A stretch of DNA of 64,000 nucleotides, taken from Dimorphilus gyrociliatus. Taxonomy: Eukaryota; Annelida; Polychaeta; Dinophilidae. A program made the position numbers and the translations under genes. The notes under the pieces are model-generated. The model saw nothing but the letters and a program-made list of their open reading frames with translations. It was not told the origin of the DNA and searched no databases. Of this stretch, positions 34,196-45,020 are shown in pieces (positions within the stretch are counted from its first letter, which is position 1; each line of letters opens with the position of its first letter). The stretch is from NCBI GenBank assembly GCA_904063045.1, contig CAJFCJ010000020.1, positions 1,046,916-1,110,915 of the forward strand. The letters run 5' to 3'.

Positions 34196-35625
34196 ATGGA
34201 AATCCAACACAGCAATCATGAAGGGTGAGTTCTCTACGCAAACTTTTAAAATGTTAATAGAAATTCTTCGGCGTCAGCGTTTGAAGAATTTTTTTAAAAC
34301 TGATACAAAAACTGTTTACCCATTTGAAAAAAAACGGTTTTTTTTTCAAAATCATGTTTCAACTTTTTCAGGGCGATAAAGAGTACATCTGCAGTTACAT
34401 TGACAAGGGAAAATGATTTAAATCTATCATCACCATTATTGTTGGGGAAACTAGAGGATATTTCGAGAAAAAGCGCCTCAACAAGAATGGGTACTTTTGG
34501 TCGCCGTCTACATTCGCTCTTCATTGATTATATTAACAAAAAAGATCAGAAAGAGCCACTGCCGAAGATTGACGAATTAATTGAAGCTGGTTTAACTGTT
34601 CAAAGCGAGCCAAACACATCCAGATTTAAAGAAAGTATTCGATCAAAGTTTAAAGCATGGGCAAGGAAGTTGAAAGTAGAAAATGAGATATTAATACATG
34701 CTCAATCGGGAAAAATTGTACTCTGTCGAGAAGATCTCATCAGTGAAATTATGAGAATTCACTCAAGAAACTATTTACCAGGAGATAAACATGTATCAGC
34801 TAGTTCCGTATTTCATACGGTTAGTTCGTTCAAATAATTTGATTCCGTATTATAACAATATATATCTTTACAGATGGACCAGTCTATTTCCATGGGCTCG
34901 TACCAGTTCGGATTAAGTGAGGATGAAGTTCGTGCTATTGTCAGACAATGTCAGGATGTAAAGTGTGCCGCCAAAAGAATCCGCCGAAACAACATTTTAC
35001 AAAAGTGCAAAATATTACAGTTCGACTTACGAAATTCCCTACTATCTTATTTTAGTGTATTTTATAATTTGCAGAGATAGAGAGGAACCGATGGACTACC
35101 AACAAGAACCTCTAGACTTGTCAAAAAAGATGTGTGAAGAAATTCCAACTCGAAATACATTGGATTTCGTCATGAAATTTGATATTGAAAACATGCAAAT
35201 CAGTAATATTATATATAATATGCATTCGAATATTTCATTAGTTACTATATAATTTTCAACAATAATACTATCAACTAATATCTATTTTAGAATTTAACGT
35301 TACTCCAAAGCAAATGAAATATATAAAATTATTTACAGATGATAGCAAGACACCAGAAATCAAGGAGGAATCAAATTCACTCTCAGACCTCCTAGACAAC
35401 AGTAAAATTCCAGTTAATGTAGCTCTACTTCGCGAAGAGACCTTCACAAAGATAATTGAAATAATAAGAAGCTTTAGAGGAATTTTGTTTAAAGAATGCT
35501 CTTCCACAACACCAAAAAAGCGTCCATTGGAGCAAGAGATATCAAAACTTCAAGCCTTGATTCGCCAAGAAAAACTACTTTGTGAGGCTTGCGGTGATCA
35601 TACCATAGAAATCAATGAAGCATGA
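34196..35625 (+). CDS. Unrecognised protein with CtBP-type PLDLS motif
   Basis: Exons join in phase: 34196-34224 (MEIQHSNHEG), 34372-34819, 34874 to about 35009, about 35075 to 35197, and about 35291-35625. The first half contains a basic segment FKESIRSKFKAWARKLKVEN and then IMRIHSRNYLPGDKHVSASS with GSYQFGLSEDEVRAIVRQC. The His and Cys spacing is loosely like an H2C2 zinc-binding module, but this is weak. The fourth exon carries QQEPLDLSKK, matching the PxDLS motif used by many transcription factors and co-repressors to bind CtBP. The C-terminal third holds an acidic Ser-rich stretch, KKRPLEQE and a short Leu-rich segment ending LCEACGDH. A nuclear regulatory role is inferred from the motif; the family is unknown to me. 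Confidence 0.75.
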
Positions 35626-35726
35626 ACAAATTGAACTTTTAGACAACTTTTTACAGAAGTTTTAAATTAAATAATGCATAAATTACAAAAATGCTTTAAA
35701 AAGAGCTAAGTACAATCTTGCACTTG

Positions 35727-36268
35727 CTACTGTCTCTCTTCCCTCATCGCTCGGTATTTATTTAGCTCGTGAGGAAATGTCTTGTTTAGTTCAACCATAA
35801 GATGTCCTCGAAGTTTCTGTGATATTTGAAATATGTGTTCAAGTAATTTAATCAAAATATATTTTTCTTATATATAATATATATTACATTCAAAGCCTCA
35901 ATTTTTCCACGAACTTCTTCATTTTTTGCTTTGGATTTTTCCATGCATTCTTTAGTATATAGTTGAGGATTTCGACCTTGATCAATGTACTCAAAAACAT
36001 CCACTGGAACCTGCACATCTTGTACTGATCCTCTCATTCGATCTAAGTCTTTCATGACTGTTATCATATTATTTCTGTTGAGGGGTTGCAATCAAACAAG
36101 TTAAGATTGAGATACATAATTAGAAATAAGATAAAATAAAACAAACAGTTTCTTGTTTAATACTTCTTGACTCTGTGGCTGAAAATCAGCCACCATAATT
36201 CCTAATTGACGAGAATGTTCAATAAAAAGTTCTAGCTGCTGTTCTAATTGCTCAAATTTATCCGCCAT
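35727..36268 (-). CDS. MED10: Mediator subunit 10
   Basis: Three exons from 36268 to 35727. Exon 1 encodes MADKFEQLEQQLELFIEHSR and SQEVLNKKL; exon 2 has MKDLDRMRGSVQDVQVPVDV, then YIDQGRNPQLYTKECMEKSK and RGKIEALN; exon 3 reads KLRGHLMVELNKTFPHELNK and YRAMREERQ. The string GRNPQLYTKECME is diagnostic of MED10, a middle-module subunit of the Mediator complex linking activators to RNA polymerase II. The size of about 130 residues is normal. Its start codon is only 94 bp from that of RPL24 on the other strand. Confidence 0.95.
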
Positions 36269-36361
36269 CTTTAAATAACTACCGGTTTCTATTTTTCACA
36301 AAAAATATATTACTCCCATAATTCCGTTGCCTGCAACTTCCTTTTCAGAACTTCCGTCATT
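36269..36361. promoter_or_regulatory. Shared MED10/RPL24 divergent promoter with TOP-like tract
   Basis: Only 93 bases separate the two start codons. A pyrimidine tract CTTCCTTTTC at about 36338-36347 precedes the RPL24 ATG and resembles the 5' terminal oligopyrimidine element of ribosomal protein mRNAs. No TATA box is obvious. Confidence 0.55.
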
Positions 36362-37116
36362 ATGAAGTGAGTGTTTATTGCAAAGATCCTTAAAAATCTC
36401 GTATAATCATCTCGGATAATAAATTAAACCTCATGCTTTGAAAGGATCATAATATTAACTAAACACATAATTAATTTCAGGACCGAGTTGTGCGCGTTTA
36501 GTGGTTTTAAGATCTACCCCGGCCACGGCAAACGTGTCGTGAAAATAGATGGGAAGGTGCTTGTTTCATACTCCTTTGGAGTCCCTATTAATTCGAATAT
36601 TTCGTAGGTCTTTCATTTCATCAACGGAAAATGCGAAAGATCGCAACAATTGAAGCGTAACCCACGCAAAATCAACTGGACTGTCTTGTACAGACGTAAA
36701 ATGAAGAAGAATGCCAGCGAAGAGACATCTAAAAAGAGAACTCGCAGAACTCAAAAGTTCCAGAGAGCTATTACAGGAGCTACTCTTAACGACATCATGG
36801 CTAAGCGTAATCAGAAGCCAGAAGTAAGAAAAGCTCAAAGAGAACAAGCCATCAGAGCTGCAAAGGAAAAACAAAGAGCTAAGGAGCAAGTAAAGAAAGC
36901 CACACAAAAGGTACATTTTTAAATCAATCACAAAATGATATAACAAATAGACAAATCATAAATTATACTTAACATTATCTTTATAATAATTTTTAACATT
37001 GTCTGATGTAATATAGCAATTTATTTGTCTACTAATTACAGGCAACCAAGCAGCCGAAACAGAAGTTCGCTAAAAACCAACCCAAGAGCGCTCCTCGTGT
37101 CGGTGGCAAGCGATAA
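36362..37116 (+). CDS. RPL24: 60S ribosomal protein L24 (eL24)
   Basis: Four exons. The first contributes only ATG AA before a GTGAGT donor, a common ribosomal-protein layout. The second reads [20 protein letters not shown] and VKIDGK; the third, from about 36609, [35 protein letters not shown] and the basic helix with [14 protein letters not shown]; the last ends [11 protein letters not shown]. Family hallmarks [16 protein letters not shown] and WTVLYRR are intact. It is a large-subunit protein forming part of an intersubunit bridge. An AATAAA lies at 37152-37157. Confidence 0.96.
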
Positions 37117-37151
37117 ACTTTTAAATATTTTCCGTATTTAAAGTTCTTGAA

Positions 37152-37157
37152 ATAAAC
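37152..37157 (+). terminator. Polyadenylation signal AATAAA
   Basis: Canonical hexamer 36 bases after the RPL24 stop codon. Confidence 0.55.
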
Positions 37158-37386
37158 GTTCGATTATGACTAAGACATTGAGAAGTCTAGGTGTTAAAAG
37201 AGCTAATTTGATGGTTTTTGACATTGCCTTCACACATAGGGATTAAATTATTAAACAAAGTCATTCATTATTACATTTTTGATATATTTATACCTCAACG
37301 CGCTGCCGGTAGTTTTTACACAAAACGAAACATGCCCAATAGATAGTACACTATCCACATTTAAAATAGCAGAGGTTCTATTTATT

Positions 37387-38770
37387 ATGTTGTTAATAAA
37401 GAAAACAGGATATTTATTGAGCCGACGGTGCCAATCTACGTTTACTAAAGTTTGGCTAAAGAAAGATATAGATTATTGCATTGACCTTGTAAAGTAAGAT
37501 TGAAAATTTTGTAATTCATGAGCGATAATGAATAAGTGAACAGGCAGCACGATTATGAGACTTATATCACAACCTTACTTCTGCCTCAAGAAGCACGAAT
37601 TCCAGTATTTGGATTAAGAGCTTTAAACGTTGAAATAGCAAAAGTATGTACAATAATATTTACTAAATATGCTTTATTAAAAAACTGGTGAATATTCGTA
37701 AGGTGCCGGATTCTGTTACAGATAAAAACACTGGTAAAACTAGATTAATATTTTGGGGAAATTGTATCAAGAGCACAAGTCAGGTTCGTTAATATTTATT
37801 CAATGAATTAACCTAACTTAAAGTATGTATTTTCATTTCTTATCATAAGGGTAAACCACCTAAAACTCCTGTAGCATCTTTACTATCCAAAGTTTTAGCA
37901 AGCTACAAGTTACCCGAAGATCGTCTTCTCGACCTTGTAACCGCAAGAGTTAGTTTTCTTTTTCATTCTTTATTGATATATTCAACTAGAAGATAATATT
38001 TGTTCTAGGAAATACACTTTTCAAGCCAGCTACCTGAAACTATAGCTGATATTGAAAACTATGCAAAGAATACTACTTCTAATCTACTGGAACTAACCTT
38101 AGAGATACTAGGTAATCATCTTTATGTTTTATGAGCCTCTCTTTCAAGTGGTTAAAAATCAACAGGCAGCCCTAATGACGAAGCAAAAAAAATGGCTGAA
38201 TGTGTCGGAAAAGCTCAAGGCTTAACAACAATGTTGAGGGCGGTCCCATTTCACGCAACCTGTGGAAGGATTCTACTTCCAAAAGACCTGTTTGAGAAGG
38301 TTGGCTATTAGCATATAACAACACTAGTTATATTATATATAGATAATTTCAGTACAATCTTAGTTACAAAGAAATTCTTAAAGGTAAATTAACCGATAAT
38401 GGAAGAAACCTTGTTTCAGAAGTTATTAATCTTGTCAATCAGCATTTGGAAGAAGTAAGAAATTACTTAAAATTTCTTTTAATACCAACTTATACATATA
38501 TATTTTTTCTTCGATTAGGCTCGTTCAATAGGAAAAAACTGCGATGCAAAGTTTAGAAATGCTATGCTTCCAGCGGTAAATAACATAACACCATGCTCAT
38601 TGATATTATAACTAAATTTTATTTTTTATCCATTTAAATAGGTAATCATCGAATCATATATTAAACAACTAAAAAAGCAAAATAGAGACCTTTTCCATCC
38701 ATCATTACAAACAAGAACTGCTTTGTTACCTTTAAAATTACTTTTCTATAAAAATATCCGAAAATTTTGA
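37387..38770 (+). CDS. NDUFAF6: Complex I assembly factor 6 (phytoene synthase-like)
   Basis: About eight exons. The ATG at 37387 gives [20 protein letters not shown], a basic, acid-free leader suited to mitochondrial import; an earlier in-frame ATG at 37279 is less likely. Next come [90 protein letters not shown] and [14 protein letters not shown]. These match NDUFAF6 (Sicily in flies), a squalene/phytoene synthase-fold protein of the mitochondrial matrix required for complex I assembly. The Asp-rich catalytic motifs of true prenyl synthases are not kept, as in the family. Ends [10 protein letters not shown]. Confidence 0.93.
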
Positions 38771-39110
38771 AGTAAATTAAATTCTTGTAAAATAAAACCG
38801 CTCTATAATGAAATGATTCATACAATTTAACTGAAGATGTAACACGAGAAATAGAATAGAGAAAGGGAGAAAGAAAGAATGATGAATATATAAGATATAA
38901 TATACGAGAGAGCGAGAAGATAGGCCAGTTTTTCTTTTTTTCCTTGTACAATAACGTTGAGAGAGAATGTTTAAAGTTCGTTTTTCTTTATATTGATTAC
39001 GAGTTCTCAATTTAAATAAGATAAAGGCCAATGAGATTTAGTGAGTACTCTTTGCTGGTAATTTATTTAATTGATATGTAAGGATAAATTCTTTATTACA
39101 CATTAGCCAA

Positions 39111-39670
39111 ATGAATAACAATAATTGGACTTTGAATGATCAAGGTTTAAATGCTCAGAAATCTTCTCAGCATCTTTGCCAGGAGCTACTGAGTGGATTG
39201 AGAGAAAATTTATTGGATGAAAGACAAAGTATGAATTATCGTCTAAAGTATAAAAGTTCTCAAGAACAAAGAAAAAGATATCAGGAGGAAAATTTAAATA
39301 ATCCTTCAAATGTACTATTAGACAGTAGCAAATTAGGTAGATTTTAATTTACTCATATCAATAGGAACAGAAGAGAAGAGCCAATCCATTAGTCTTAATT
39401 AAAAGAGATGTTATAGATGAGTATTTGTATCATAGAGAAGAATTCTTAAAGGGTCTTAAAGTACGATAAATCTTTTATTACAAGTAACTTTCCTTTATCG
39501 TACCCTCAACTTTTTTCTTTAAATAGAAAGGGGAAGTCGTTTATATGTTTCCGGAAACAATTGACTCTGATAGCGTTGAATGCTCCCATCCGGGTAGAAA
39601 AGTATCAGGTAGAGTATTAATTTCTGATATAGACTTTGTTTCTAATGTTACCTTAGAGAAAACGAATTAA
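39111..39670 (+). CDS. Unrecognised small hydrophilic protein
   Basis: Three exons are proposed: 39111-39311, 39365 to about 39462, and about 39528-39670. The only in-phase first donor is GTACTA after NNPSN; the later GTAGAT donors give stops in the next exon. The product is about 145 residues, hydrophilic and Gln/Arg-rich at the start (SGLRENLLDERQSMNYRL), then RRANPLVLIKRDVIDEYLYH, GLKKGEVVYMFPETIDSD and VECSHPGRKVSG. No signal peptide or membrane helix. A helical N-terminus is likely. I do not recognise the family. The last exon may contain an additional splice. Confidence 0.6.
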
Positions 39671-39808
39671 ATTGATGAAAGTTCAATACGTGTTATTATA
39701 TTATTTTTTTACAGTTTCTCTCAATTTCGTCTGTTCTTTACTTTCTATACATTTCTCATAGTATTGTGAAACTAAATAGTCATATTTTTTCCTATAAAAG
39801 TCTTCAGA

Positions 39809-40203
39809 TTATGTCTTCTTTGCATTTATTTCATCGAATAACTGATAGAGTTGAACGACTTGATCGTCACTTAGATATTCTAGGCTTTTTTCTGTGAAAC
39901 CTTTTCCAATATCTGGTTTAACTTTTTTTTGTTTCAATTTCATTTGATCAGCAAGATCTCGAGCATAAATCTAGATATTAAAAAACTAATTGTTTTACTC
40001 TGATCTTAATTTACATTATACTTTTAACTTACCGCCCATGCTTTCAGAAAAACATCTACTTGGGGTTTTTCTGCCTTTTTATGAAGTTTAAATTCTTCTT
40101 TTACATATTTATCCCCTAAATATTTCAAATCTTCTGGTAAACTCTTATGAAGTCGTAAAATGCTTTTGTATAAAAAGCGAACTTGTCTTACGTGAGATGT
40201 CAT
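39809..40203 (-). CDS. SDHAF3: Succinate dehydrogenase assembly factor 3 (ACN9)
   Basis: Two exons. Exon 1, from 40203, encodes MTSHVRQVRFLYKSILRLHK, SLPEDLKYLGDKYVKEEFKL and DVFLKAWA; exon 2 begins IYARDLADQMKLKQKK and ends LSDDQVVQLYQLFDEINAKK before the stop at 39809. The LYR-type motif appears as FLYKS, and the SLPEDLKYLGDKYVKxEF block is diagnostic of SDHAF3/ACN9. It is a small mitochondrial matrix LYR protein that helps mature the iron-sulphur subunit of complex II. Length about 107 residues is normal. Confidence 0.95.
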
Positions 40204-40986
40204 TTCGATCGTCCTCTATTTTCGCTCAATATTTGAAACAAACTACTCTAAATATAAAATATACTTTTATTAGTTAATTAATAATCATAACATAGAAGGT
40301 TTAATGTGATCCAATATCAGTTCAACTTACCATTAAAGATTAAATATTATTTTTTTCGTTAGTTTTACAAAGTTTAGAATGAATGAGTCCTTGAAACCGT
40401 AAAGTTCTCTTAGGTCACAGCTAAACTGGTATATTATCAATTAGAAGAATTTTTAAACTATAAAAATATGATTTAAATAGAAATAATATTAAATTAATAA
40501 GATTTAATGTAAAATAATAAATGACAGATTGCCTTTAATCGATTTATGTAAGATTCAATTTCATATTTCAGTAGCTAAACAAAATTTGAAATAAATATCT
40601 CTTTTCAACAAATTTAATTATACTGATAGATTCACTTTTTTAAATTGCATCTGTTCAGAAGAGAACAGTTTTATATTAAAAGTCTTAAAATTCACATTTG
40701 TAACTACTTTATAATGTTTATCTTCGGAATATACATATTTACACATATAAAATAACATTTAATATAACTAAAAGAATTAATATTTATAAAAATATAAACT
40801 GTAACACGTCTGAAAGACAACTCTTATTTATCTAATTTAATTTTAATCCAAGTAGTCAATCTCTAATTAAGTGAAATGCCTTATAAATATAAAATGTTCT
40901 TTTAGTTAGACTCATTCGTCCTTGACCCTTATGTAGGCCGGGTCAGAAGAAACTTGTTTTTGAGGCAGTTTTGTGTATTAGACACT
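40204..40986. other. Divergent intergenic region SDHAF3-GSTK1
   Basis: About 780 bases of very AT-rich DNA with no coding signal. It separates two divergently transcribed genes and should hold both promoters. Confidence 0.4.
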
Positions 40987-42021
40987 ATGGCAAGACGCTT
41001 TGAAATTTTCTACGATGTTGTATCACCATATTCCTTCATTGGATTTGAGGTTAATATTCATTGTAGGAAGAATTTAATGTACAACCTGAAAAAAATCAAG
41101 AAATTGCATAAAATACATAAATTTTTGTTTATTTATGCTTAAATGTCCATTTTTAATGTAGATGGCATGTCGTCTTAGAGACACTTGGAAGATTAACTTA
41201 CTATTAAAACCGTTTTTTTTGGGCGGTGTTATGAAATCTTCTGGAAACACTCCCCCAGCCATTCAATGCCAAACCAAGGGAATTTACATGATGAAAGATT
41301 TAGAAAATTTATCACGACATTACAATGTACCAGTCAAAATTGATCACGAGGTACTCTAATACATTGTATTGCAAATATAAAATAATATTTTAAGCTAATG
41401 CACTTAGAACTTTGCAAAAGTTGCCTTTGAAAAAACAACTCTGAAACCCATGAGATATCTTACGGCAATTGATATGGCTTATCCTCAATTTACCGAGGAA
41501 CTCTCAAGACAGTTTTGGATATCATTCTTTTGTAAAGTAGATATTTGAGTATTTGATATGTTAAGTCATTTTCTTAAACAAGGAATTAACTAATTTCTCA
41601 GATTCAAGACATAACAGAGCCAGACGTAATTAGAGAAACATCAACGAGAGCGGGACTAAACAAAGAACAAGTAGAAAAGGCTTTTGAAGATGCTACTTCT
41701 TCTGAGACTAAAGAAAGACTAACCAGTCTCACAAAAGAAGCAGTAGAGCTCGGTATCCTAATTTCATCCATAAAACATAAAATTTTCATCATGAATGATA
41801 ATTGCTTTCAATTTTCTTTCAGGTGCTTTTGGAGCTCCCTGGTTTGTCATTCATGGAAAAGATGGCAAACAGCATACAGTGTTTGGATCCGATAGATGGG
41901 GTGTCATAGCTGATATTCTAGGTAAATTTTAAATGAATAGGATATCACATTCTAATATTTTCTTTCTTATAAAACAGATGAAGAGTATCCCGGTCCTATG
42001 AGAAAATTGTCGAAAACATAA
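40987..42021 (+). CDS. GSTK1: Glutathione S-transferase kappa
   Basis: About six exons. MARRFEIFYDVVSPYSFIGF gives the first strand and the S-P-Y-S active-site turn of the DsbA-like fold. Then LRDTWKINLLLKPFFLGGVM, SGNTPPAIQCQTKGIYMMKD, NVPVKID, the helical insert with AIDMAYPQFTEELSRQFW and ITEPDVIRETSTRAGL, and finally GAFGAPWFVIHGKDGKQHTV and FGSDRWGVIADIL. These are hallmarks of the mitochondrial/peroxisomal kappa class, which conjugates glutathione to electrophiles. The final KLSKT is not a classical PTS1. The upstream in-frame ATG at 40954 is possible but not needed. Confidence 0.93.
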
Positions 42022-42616
42022 AATAAACTACGATTGACAATATGCCCAGAATTCTAACTTGTATTTGAAAGATCGTCAGCAAAATACAGAATAATTTAAT
42101 TATTCAGAATAATTCAATTATTGTTTTCCAGTTGTTATCACTCTAACATAGTTGCAGTCAAATGTTTCAAGGTTAATTAGATAATAAGGTAAATATCGGT
42201 CAGCAACTTATAAATATAATTAAATGTTAGAAACGTCAGCAAAAAACTGAAAATGTTCTGGAACGAAAAAATATATTCTTTAAATTTTAAATTCTTATAA
42301 ACAAAGAAAATCTATATTCGAATTAGTGTTTTGAATCGACAACCAACTAAATTTATATTCAAAATCTGCTACTTTTAGTGAAGAAAAGTACATTAGATTA
42401 ACCTTTAACATAATTTTTTATTAAATATGGTTTTTTCAGTAACAAATCAAAATTTTATATAAAATGGATAAAGAAATACATTCTCTCTTGCGAATTTACT
42501 AAGAAATTTGGCGGTTATCGACAATTTTACCAAATAAAAGTTTTACCAGTTTTCTGAGTTGCTAAGGAGAAACTACAAGTGACTGTCCGAGAATAGGAAA
42601 CTAGAATACTGCAATC
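42022..42616. other. Intergenic region GSTK1-CFAP96
   Basis: About 600 bases, AT-rich, with no gene visible; the CFAP96 promoter should lie at its right end. Confidence 0.4.
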
Positions 42617-43980
42617 ATGGCAGGCGGAACTAAAACCGATATGGAAAGAGTGGGAATCTTTAAGGAGATGGAGTACATATCAATTGGAGATAAATATGTA
42701 CCTGCCGGAGCGAGTAAGAACTTATATGACGATGTTAAACAATACTTATGAAAAACGTAATATTCTTTTTCCAGTGGCTTTTAATATTGCTGCCGGTAAA
42801 GGGAAGCAAATTCTTCCCGGTGGATCAAAGGAAAGATCTGCGAAAACAGATGGATATTTTACCGATAAATTTTCAAGGATATTAGAAGGAGAATCCTATA
42901 GGTATTATAAATATAGTTGCATAAAGAAAAACTAACCAGATTATTGATCTGTTATTCTAAATAACAAATAAAGTAATATCTAAACTAAATTATTACGTCT
43001 TTAATCCAAAGCGATCCAATAAAAACAAGACGACAATTCCGTATTCAAGAATCGAAGAAAAACATAGGGAAACCATTTCTTCCTAGTAACGGAGAAAAGA
43101 AACCGTCAGTATCACGATTATACGTGCAATAAACTTTTTTTACTATTTGCAATTGGCTTATGCTGTTCAAACTTCTTTATGTGCATTATAGGTCTGGTTT
43201 GGGTAATCATTATGGTACATTGGGAGGACCAATTGAGTACTTTAAACCAAATGCAAAACCCTACGAATCTAATAAGGGAGAGAAGAGGAATATTGTAACA
43301 AATCCAGGAAAATTAGGAACAGGTTTTGGATACAGTAACGTGACTATTAATAAATTCCCAGAATATAAAGCTGATAGCTATGGACGAGCAGGAGATTTGT
43401 TTAAAGTAAGTATCAATTTATCTGGATAAATGTAATTTATACAGTAGAGTGTTACTTATCAATTAATACATTGTGTATTTTTTTTTTGCTGTATAGAAAG
43501 AAGTTGAAGTCCATAAAAAATCAGTTAAGGGATCAGCATTCAAATTGAATATGCATCCGAAAGCCTACTTCGACGACAATCCATTCAAATCTGATAAGGG
43601 ACAAAGTGGTACACGAAAAGAAAGCACTCTGAAACGAGATCTGAAACCATTTAAACCCAGTTCTCCAGCAAAGAAACCTGGCAATATGCATGCAGGAACG
43701 TTTACAAATTACCCAACACATTCTGAAGATAAATACAAGATCGTCAAATTTGGAAGACCAGTTGATGTCAGAAATAAACACGGAAAAGTATTTGTACCAT
43801 CGCAGGGCCCAAAGAGCACACCTGTAAACTCGGTTGTCAATCAAAATGTTATAAGGTAAGTCTAAACTTGCACGCTAAACAATTCTAAATTATTTAAATA
43901 ATTATTCACATTCATTCCTTTTGTTCAGGTCTATCAACGCTCAAAACTACAAAACTTTGTCATCAGTGATGAGTTATTAA
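42617..43980 (+). CDS. CFAP96: Cilia and flagella associated protein 96 (C4orf47-like)
   Basis: About six exons. The first encodes MAGGTKTDMERVGIFKEMEY and ISIGDKYVPAG; next GKQILPGGSKERSAKTDGYF and FSRILEGESY; then KKNIGKPFLPSNGEKKP; the fourth joins PSGLGNHYGTLGGPIEYFKP and NPGKLGTGFGYSNVTINKFP; the fifth has FKLNMHPKAYFDDNPF and SSPAKKPGNMHAGTFTNYPT; the last ends NAQNYKTLSSVMSY. The TDMER-G-F-EMEYI start and LPGGSKE motif identify CFAP96, a microtubule-inner or axoneme-associated protein of motile cilia. With PIH1D2 it points to ciliated cells. Confidence 0.94.
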
Positions 43981-45020
43981 ATCATATACTGCAAGTGCTT
44001 GCGATTGTTTATTCGATTAATCAGTTAAAAAATATTAATAATAACCAAATAAAGCAATTAAAAAAGCTATAGAATGTCCATAATTTCTTGATCATTTCTA
44101 ATGTTGAACTTTTCCACTTATATAGCTAATATGATAGGAATTTTATTTATTGAAAATAGAAATCCTTGATATTTTAAGAAGAAATTCTTAAAAAATGTTG
44201 GGTTTGGGGTAGGGAAGGGATTAATGGGAAACGTATCGAGTGAATATATTTTCCTATGTCCATATTTCTAAACCAAATGGGATATCTATGTGAAAGCAAA
44301 AGCCAATTTTAAACAAAAATTGTTAGAAAAGTAACTGAATAATATAATTGAAAAAGTGAAGAAATATAATTAAAAGAAGCACAAAACTACAGATTTTTAA
44401 TTTTAAAGTAAAAATTAAAGGCAAAAAAGAAAAAGAAAACGGTGTATGTAAAGAAATTAGTGAAAAATTAATTAAATTATCAATCTTATAGAAACTATCA
44501 CAAATAAAAACCGTCTTATCACCTGATATATTTGTTTCAATATTCATTTCAATTTGTTGTTAAAAGTTGAAGAGAATTTGTTTTTCTTAAAATTTTTATT
44601 TATAATATTTTTGTCAAATTCTCTTAAAGAGAGAATTTTTATTTTTTCAATTTATCTTTCTTTGTTTTCTATTTTTAAGAGAGAAATTTATATATGCTAT
44701 ATATCTATATACTGTATATACATTTATATATATGGCACGTATTTAGAAAGGAAGAGAAAAGTCATAAATAAGAAAGAACTACTAATTTGAAAAATGTGAT
44801 ACATTGTAAGTATGCTATATACAGAATATATATCTAGCTGTAAATGTATGCATATATATATATATATGTATACTGTACACACATGTATACTATATACATA
44901 GGAGTATATAATAAGGGTCTACTAATCCATATATATATATAGTACATATATAATTTTAGGAAAATACTGTATATTATGTTAATTACTAATACATCTATAC
45001 AACATTTATACTTAATTAAA
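43981..45020. other. Very AT-rich intergenic region with AT repeats
   Basis: About 1 kb. It contains dense TATA/ATAT microsatellites (44690-44970), a TATACTGTATA motif at about 44709-44719 and related variants nearby. Short ORFs at 44323-44547 and 44554-44790 are made of low-complexity residues and are not credible. The 3' ends of CFAP96 and of the minus-strand kinase lie here. Confidence 0.5.

Noticed and set aside
37143-37223. 26-codon ORF after RPL24
   Set aside because: Lies in the RPL24 3' UTR next to the poly-A signal, without any recognisable feature.
44323-44790. Ile/Phe-rich ORFs in the AT-rich gap
   Set aside because: Composition matches translated AT microsatellite; no homology.
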